Positions 5,355 to 8,897 of a DNA stretch of 8,897 nucleotides are shown here, piece by piece (position 1 is the stretch's first letter; each line of letters begins with the position of its first letter). Made by a program: the position numbers and the translations under genes. The notes beneath the pieces are model-generated. The model saw only the letters and a program-made list of their open reading frames with translations. It was not told where the DNA came from and ran no database searches. Source of the DNA: Cyanobacteria bacterium UBA8803 (GTDB taxonomy: Bacteria; Cyanobacteriota; Cyanobacteriia; Cyanobacteriales; Coleofasciculaceae). The stretch lies in contig DNXU01000642.1 of the NCBI GenBank assembly GCA_003505715.1, positions 668-9,564 on the forward strand, read 5' to 3'.

Positions 5355-5725
5355 AGAAACCGTTCCTTCCACCAGATGATTTGCCTCCTGCCCAACCCAC
5401 AGGAGTTGATGGTAGACTGCGTCAACAACTTGATGAGGCAACGGGCACACTCTTTTACGAAGCTTGCGATCCCGATACGAAAGCCCTGTTGTCGAGTTGT
5501 GAGTGGTATATCACCACCCATGCCAGGGCGCTAACACTTGCGATCGCCTGTCCAGATCGGGAAACCAACTGGCGAGTACTGCACCATGTTGTGCCGTTAG
5601 CAACTTTACTAGAGCAATTTTCCAGTACTGCAAAAATCCGCGTTTATCCTCCCGTTGGGTTGGGGACACCGTTTGAAATTCGGGTTGATGAACGCTCTGT
5701 TTATGAGGGAAAGGATAAGGGATGA
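5351..5725 (+). CDS. 124-residue protein of unknown function
   Basis: I do not recognise a named family. The 124 residues open with a Pro-rich segment (KKPFLPPDDLPPAQP, 2-16), then helix GVDGRLRQQLDEATGTLFYEA (18-38), then CEWYITTHARALTLAIACPD (50-69), helix NWRVLHHVVPLATLLEQF (73-90), and strands IRVYPPVGLGTPFEIRVDE (96-114). The mixed alpha-beta layout with a conserved-looking IRVYPP-x-G-x-GTPFE segment suggests a compact cytoplasmic domain. It starts with an ATGA overlap on the stop of the nitroreductase remnant, so its translation depends on reading that fragment. It does not look like the missing C-terminus of the nitroreductase. Coding support comes from the coherent composition and the tight coupling. 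It is the last gene of the row; no clear terminator follows. Confidence 0.7.
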   Translation: MKKPFLPPDDLPPAQPTGVDGRLRQQLDEATGTLFYEACDPDTKALLSSCEWYITTHARALTLAIACPDRETNWRVLHHVVPLATLLEQFSSTAKIRVYPPVGLGTPFEIRVDERSVYEGKDKG

Positions 5726-5793
5726 ATGGGAGAGGGACGAAGAGCAGAGAAGTTCTCCTTAGATTTGTAAGATACTTAATAAAAGCAGAGTTT

Positions 5794-5799
5794 AGGAGG
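5794..5799 (+). promoter_or_regulatory. Ribosome binding site that fixes the antitoxin start
   Basis: AGGAGG lies eight bases before the ATG at 5808, an ideal distance, but only two bases before the in-frame GTG at 5802. This argues for MAPTSNG as the true N-terminus rather than a start two codons earlier. Confidence 0.8.
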
Positions 5800-5807
5800 C
5801 TGTGGGT

Positions 5808-6182
5808 ATGGCTCCAACATCTAATGGAAAGACAGCTATTATTCGCACAGAGCGTGGATTGACAATCTCAGGTACGCGCATCACACTTTATGACATAATG
5901 GACTACCTGACAGCTCAGTACCCTCCAAAGTTCATCCGTTCTCTCTTTGATCTTACAGATGAGCAAATTAATATCGCCCTATCCTATATTGAGGCAAATC
6001 GCGCCGAAGTCGAAGCAGAGTATCAAGTTGTTCTGAAGCAGGCTGAGGAAAATCGACAGTACTGGGAGGAACGCAATCGTGAGCATTTTGCCCGTGTTGC
6101 GGCAATGCCACCCAAACCAGGTCGAGAGGCTCTTTGGACTAAACTCCAAGAGCAGAAAGCTAAACATGAACTAGAAGCATGA
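5808..6182 (+). CDS. DUF433-family antitoxin
   Basis: This encodes 124 residues. DUF433 proteins are small helical, HTH-like proteins usually paired with a PIN-like toxin and thought to neutralise it and repress their own promoter. The DUF433 segment spans about 12-62: GLTISGTRITLYDIMDYL (18-35), YPPKFIRSLFDLTDEQINIALSYIEAN (38-64). It matches the family pattern of a short strand, G-T-R-I-x-x-x-D-I, then two helices with a L-T-x-x-x-I-x-x-A-L-x-Y core. A long charged helix (65-98) and a Lys/Glu-rich tail follow, likely the toxin-contacting part. The stop overlaps the toxin start as ATGA. The start is set by AGGAGG at 5794-5799. The 80-bp upstream gap should hold its promoter, but I see no convincing boxes. 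Confidence 0.83.
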   Translation: MAPTSNGKTAIIRTERGLTISGTRITLYDIMDYLTAQYPPKFIRSLFDLTDEQINIALSYIEANRAEVEAEYQVVLKQAEENRQYWEERNREHFARVAAMPPKPGREALWTKLQEQKAKHELEA

Positions 6183-6574
6183 ATTTTCTTGTAGATCATA
6201 ATCTGGGTGGACATGCAGAGATTTTATTAGGCAATATTGCGAGCCAAGGTTGGTTAGAACTACTCCCAATTCGTTTCATTACCTTCAAAGAGATGAATTT
6301 ATCGATCGACAGTAATGATCGAATTGTTTGGCGGCTTGCTCAGGCAAATCAGATGATTTTACTTACCGCTAACCGAAGTATGAAGGGTTATGATTCTCTA
6401 GAACAAGTTCTCCGAGAAGAAAATACGGTAGAGTCTCTGCCTGTCATTACAATTGGAGATGCCGATCGATTGTTAGCAGATCGCATCTACCGAAATCGCT
6501 GTGTTGACCGTATTCTTGAAATATTACTGGATATCGAAACCTGGATGGGTACTGGTCGTCTTTTTGTCCCGTAA
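6179..6574 (+). CDS. PIN-like (DUF5615-type) toxin of the toxin-antitoxin pair
   Basis: This encodes 131 residues beginning MNFLVDHNLGGHA, the N-terminal strand with the first acidic residue (D6) of PIN-like nucleases. The central MILLTANRSMKGYDSLE (59-75) corresponds to the usual second half-site, where a T/S-x-D/N-x-x-F motif is normal; here it is TAN (63-65) with D72 nearby. The C-terminal part, LPVITIGDADRL (87-98) and RILEILLDIE (111-120), completes the fold. Related cyanobacterial proteins are, from memory, sometimes mislabelled ACP S-malonyltransferase. The proteins are thought to act as RNases, but this subfamily is not characterised. The gene overlaps the antitoxin gene by 4 bp (ATGA), which supports a bicistronic module. 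It converges on cnfR, with two hairpin elements between them. Confidence 0.8.
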   Translation: MNFLVDHNLGGHAEILLGNIASQGWLELLPIRFITFKEMNLSIDSNDRIVWRLAQANQMILLTANRSMKGYDSLEQVLREENTVESLPVITIGDADRLLADRIYRNRCVDRILEILLDIETWMGTGRLFVP

Positions 6575-6610
6575 TTTAGCCGCATAAATTGAGCGATCGG
6601 TCGTTTCAAT

Positions 6611-6671
6611 TGTAGGGGCGACCCGCTGTTTAGGATTAGGTAGACACCAATAGAATTTATCGGGTCGCCCT
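6611..6671 (+). repeat. Hairpin element, copy B (61 bp)
   Basis: It starts TGTAGGGGCGACCCGCTGTT and ends CGGGTCGCCCT. The arms GGGCGACCCG and CGGGTCGCCC pair over 10 bp. Compared with copies A and C, the inner arm GAGTC has become GACCC and the opposite arm GACTC has become GGGTC, so the pairing is kept while the bases differ. Confidence 0.85.
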
Positions 6672-6710
6672 GGATGAAATTAAGGTTAAAGGTGACCCAA
6701 GTCAAGTAGA

Positions 6711-6771
6711 AGGGCGAGTCAAGTTACCTTATCGCTGATGAATAATATCTTCACAGCGACTCGCCCCTACA
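6711..6771 (-). repeat. Hairpin element, copy C (61 bp, inverted)
   Basis: Read on the minus strand it begins TGTAGGGGCGAGTCGCTGT and ends GTAACTTGACTCGCCCT, nearly identical at both ends to copy A at 485-546, while the middle differs. Copies B and C face each other, so the block 6611-6771 is bounded by the perfect 11-bp inverted repeat TGTAGGGGCGA / TCGCCCCTACA. Confidence 0.85.
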
Positions 6772-6883
6772 GGTATCCTCTATATCCTATATATATTTCG
6801 TCCATCGAAACGTCTCTACCCGTCCGAGCTATTAGATAGGTTTGACTCAATCAGATCTAATTGTATTTGCCCTAACTCATCAC

Positions 6884-8485
6884 TCAAACCAAGCCCAATA
6901 CCTTCCTCAACAACGCTTGGTCTTCCGGCTTGGGCGATAAACGGCCATTCTCCAAATCGCGAATCCAGCTTTGACTTTTCCCAGTCATCTGGGCTAAAAG
7001 TCTTTGACTCATACCGCGACGTTTTCGGGCATTAGCAATTTGTTGAGCAGATAAGGCTGTAGTCGTCTTGGCTTTTTGCCGTTTGCTATTTCTACGCTGT
7101 TTCTTATTTTCCAATTTAGCCAGTTGCTCCTCCCACTCAACTGGGAGATCGAACCCTAAAATCCGAGCTTCCATTAAGAGATTCCACTTGCCACGGGGGC
7201 CAGAGTCCGTCAACCTTTGGTTGCTGCTACCATCATTAATCCAAAAGTCTAAGGCCGCCTCGGCATCATCGGGAAGGCCATCTAACTTAGCCCACAAAGG
7301 CTGAATTTCTGGTTTATATGTGATAGGATCGAATACAGGTTTGATGCCATAATGGTTAAGAACTTCTAGATCGCTTTCAAACGAGCGCAATAGCTGCTTT
7401 CTTACCTCTCTTTGCGATGACGCTTGCTGGAGCTTCTCCTGTCCGTAGGCAATGCGCATTAAGGTCGGGATCGTGATGCAGCACTCCTTGCCCATTTTGA
7501 TTTTAAACAGCAACCACAGCATAATCCGTACCGCACCTCGGTGTTGCTGCCAATTGGTCATGACCGTGTTGAGCAGAAATTTGGGTAAGGTGCCGTACTG
7601 ATAGAAAGCTATGCGCTTTTTGTAGCCTTGTCGGTTTAAGAAGTACTTCGCCCAAATTCCCGGTCGGACTCGAAACGTTAAGCCAACAAGATGTTTGGCA
7701 CCTAGAGGGTCTTCCTGAAAATGGTGCTTAATTTCCAGCAGCTCCCATAGGGGACTTTCTTCAATAAAGAATCCTGGGACACGGCCTTGCTGCGGCCAGT
7801 TAAGGGATAGGGTAATTTTACAAGGCTGTTGAGCCAGGGTTTTAATTAGAGTCAGCTTGGTAGTTTTGCTCAAGTCTTTGCGTTTGTCTAATCCTAAATA
7901 CTTCTCAATTTGGCGATCGCTAATGACAAAGTCTTGTTCCCAAGGTTTATCTAAGGTTGTAGCATAAGCGGCGTAAATCAGATGCAAACAAGCCGCTCGC
8001 ATGTCTATGCTTTCAATAGCATTACTACCAGCTTCATCCTCAATAGCATGGGGACGATCTACTTCCAGATTCTCAGTAATCTGGAAGATAATAGACCCTC
8101 GACCTTGCTTAACCGAGCGCTCGTAATAAAGTTTTCCCTCAGCATCGGTTTGCCAAGGTAAAATTGTGACGCTGGTCAGTAGATTGCAGGCTTCCCAAAC
8201 CACCATTGAAGAGGCAAAGGGATTGTTCTTCCCATTCGGAAAAAGGTTGGAGCTCGTCGATATTTTTGTATCAGTTTTACATCGACCCTTTTTCGCCTGT
8301 AAAGGAATCGGACTACTAATCGGACATTGGACTACGCATTGAGGCTCAGGGTAATAACTTTTACAGCTATTACAAAGACCTGCCTCAATCCAATATTGCT
8401 CATCATTAATTTGGATTGCACCCGTAGGACATAAGGGTTGGCAAGTACCACATCCAAAACAACTATCAGGAATAGTGTAGGCCAT
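6884..8485 (-). CDS. cnfR: Nitrogenase gene activator CnfR/PatB (ferredoxin-HTH)
   Basis: PatB of Anabaena and CnfR of Leptolyngbya are activators of nif and related genes that respond to low oxygen through iron-sulphur clusters. This protein has 533 residues, close to the roughly 530 of PatB. Its N-terminus is a 2[4Fe-4S] ferredoxin domain: C9-x2-C12-x2-C15-x3-C19-P and C38-x2-C41-x8-C50-x3-C54-P. The middle (about 100-455) is the large uncharacterised region. A basic linker (about 459-477, KKQRRNSKRQKAK) precedes a Cro/C1-type HTH at 478-533 (QQIANARKRRGMSQRLLAQMTGKSQSWIRDLENG), with the recognition helix near SQSWIRDLENG. The frame is open 30 codons further upstream to a GTG at 8575, but MAYTIPDSCFGCGTC is the family N-terminus, so ATG 8485 is chosen despite a poor ribosome binding site. 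It is transcribed towards the toxin gene; its target nif genes are not in the window. Confidence 0.9.
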   Translation of the reverse strand: MAYTIPDSCFGCGTCQPLCPTGAIQINDEQYWIEAGLCNSCKSYYPEPQCVVQCPISSPIPLQAKKGRCKTDTKISTSSNLFPNGKNNPFASSMVVWEACNLLTSVTILPWQTDAEGKLYYERSVKQGRGSIIFQITENLEVDRPHAIEDEAGSNAIESIDMRAACLHLIYAAYATTLDKPWEQDFVISDRQIEKYLGLDKRKDLSKTTKLTLIKTLAQQPCKITLSLNWPQQGRVPGFFIEESPLWELLEIKHHFQEDPLGAKHLVGLTFRVRPGIWAKYFLNRQGYKKRIAFYQYGTLPKFLLNTVMTNWQQHRGAVRIMLWLLFKIKMGKECCITIPTLMRIAYGQEKLQQASSQREVRKQLLRSFESDLEVLNHYGIKPVFDPITYKPEIQPLWAKLDGLPDDAEAALDFWINDGSSNQRLTDSGPRGKWNLLMEARILGFDLPVEWEEQLAKLENKKQRRNSKRQKAKTTTALSAQQIANARKRRGMSQRLLAQMTGKSQSWIRDLENGRLSPKPEDQALLRKVLGLV

Positions 8486-8897
8486 AGTTATGTCACTTAT
8501 TTCATGAACACGATGAGGGCAAAATTGGCAAGTTGTTATTAGGTTGATTACCAGCCAACTCATTAAAACTTGCACGTCAAGAAGACAAGCTTAATAACCC
8601 TGAAAAGGGCTATGGCTTATCTAGCAAATATGCATTCGAGTTGATTTGATAAGTCTCAAGATTCTAATAGCTTAAACTCTTCATAAATGTTAAATTTGTT
8701 CACGTTAATCATTTTAAGCTTATTTAATTATCTTTTAATTTTTTGAATAGGAGAGTTTAATCTGAAAATAGGGGGAAGGGAATAGGGGAAGTAGGATTTT
8801 CATTAGCTCTCTTGCAAAAGCGTCTACTTTGGTAAGAAATTCCCTAGTACAAGGATAAAGAATCACTAAACAATATTAATCCCTCATCCCTCATCCC
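8486..8897. other. Upstream region of cnfR, AT-rich, with inverted and tandem repeats
   Basis: This 412-bp stretch has no supported gene. A perfect 9-bp inverted repeat, TTAAACTCT (8672-8680) and AGAGTTTAA (8752-8760), brackets about 70 bp of very AT-rich DNA. A purine-rich tract with G runs at 8771-8775, 8778-8780 and 8785-8788 follows, and the window ends in a tandem CCCTCAT repeat (8881-8897). The promoter of cnfR should lie here. I searched by eye for a GTA-N8-TAC NtcA box and did not find one. Confidence 0.55.
8881..8897 (+). repeat. CCCTCAT heptamer tandem repeat, running off the window
   Basis: The heptamer CCCTCAT occurs twice followed by CCC at the window end, so more units may follow. 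Seven-base tandem repeats of this kind are typical of filamentous cyanobacterial genomes. Confidence 0.7.

Larger units (their letters stand above)
6575..6883. other. Convergent intergenic region carrying two hairpin elements
   Basis: This 309-bp gap separates the 3' ends of the toxin gene and cnfR. It holds copies B and C of the hairpin element, then an AT-rich stretch with TATATCCTATATATAT near 6780-6796 and the near-palindrome CAATCAGATCTAATTG near 6848-6863. I see no coding sequence. The hairpins are the only candidates for terminators of the two converging transcripts. Confidence 0.65.

Noticed and set aside
4935..5725. One nitroreductase gene broken by a frameshift into two pieces
   Set aside because: The second piece does not resemble the C-terminal nitroreductase fold and has its own coherent start, so two separate genes fit better.
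7068..7304. Plus-strand open frame inside cnfR
   Set aside because: It is antisense to a well-identified gene, with no ribosome site or recognisable protein features.
8486..8575. 30-codon upstream extension of cnfR from a GTG, containing C-x-x-C
   Set aside because: The family N-terminus begins at MAYTI just before the first ferredoxin cysteine; the extension has no ribosome site and does not resemble known members.
8771..8794. G-quadruplex motif upstream of cnfR
   Set aside because: Only three runs of three or more G are present; the fourth is GG, so the standard rule is not met.

Overview
The window looks like a diazotrophic, probably filamentous, cyanobacterium. The octamer GCGATCGC (HIP1), a hallmark of cyanobacterial genomes, recurs throughout (for example near 3, 114, 1680, 2635, 4714, 5541 and 7913). 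Intergenic stretches carry the short degenerate tandem repeats and hairpin elements common in filamentous cyanobacteria. The 533-residue protein at the right end matches PatB/CnfR, the ferredoxin-HTH activator of nitrogenase genes, so the strain probably fixes nitrogen.

Left part (1-2633, all on the minus strand): the N-terminal third of lpxD (lipid A acyltransferase, cut by the window edge); a small secreted protein with a PepSY-like look; then a probable two-gene redox operon, a 53-residue soluble rubredoxin followed 25 bp later by an HI0933/YhiN-family flavoprotein that seems to start at TTG. A strong hairpin made of GGTAAT-type repeats lies directly upstream of the rubredoxin ribosome binding site.

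Middle (2634-5725): a 610-bp gene-free region, then a plus-strand row of small genes: a TPR-like helical protein, an 84-residue protein resembling the N-terminal segment of cyanobacterial CHAT proteins, a 103-residue protein, an ankyrin-repeat protein, a SagB/ThcOx-type nitroreductase reduced to its N-terminal 139 residues, and a 124-residue protein of unknown function joined to it by an ATGA overlap. This is the least explained part of the window. Its nearest precedent, from memory only, is the set of small genes around cyanobacterial uptake-hydrogenase maturation loci.

Right part (5808-8897): a probable toxin-antitoxin pair (DUF433 antitoxin and PIN-like DUF5615-type toxin, ATGA overlap) converges on cnfR/patB. 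Between them sit two copies, in opposite orientation, of a 61-bp hairpin element; a third copy lies near 485-546. The arms differ by paired substitutions that keep the stem intact. No tRNA, rRNA, CRISPR array or transposase gene was found.
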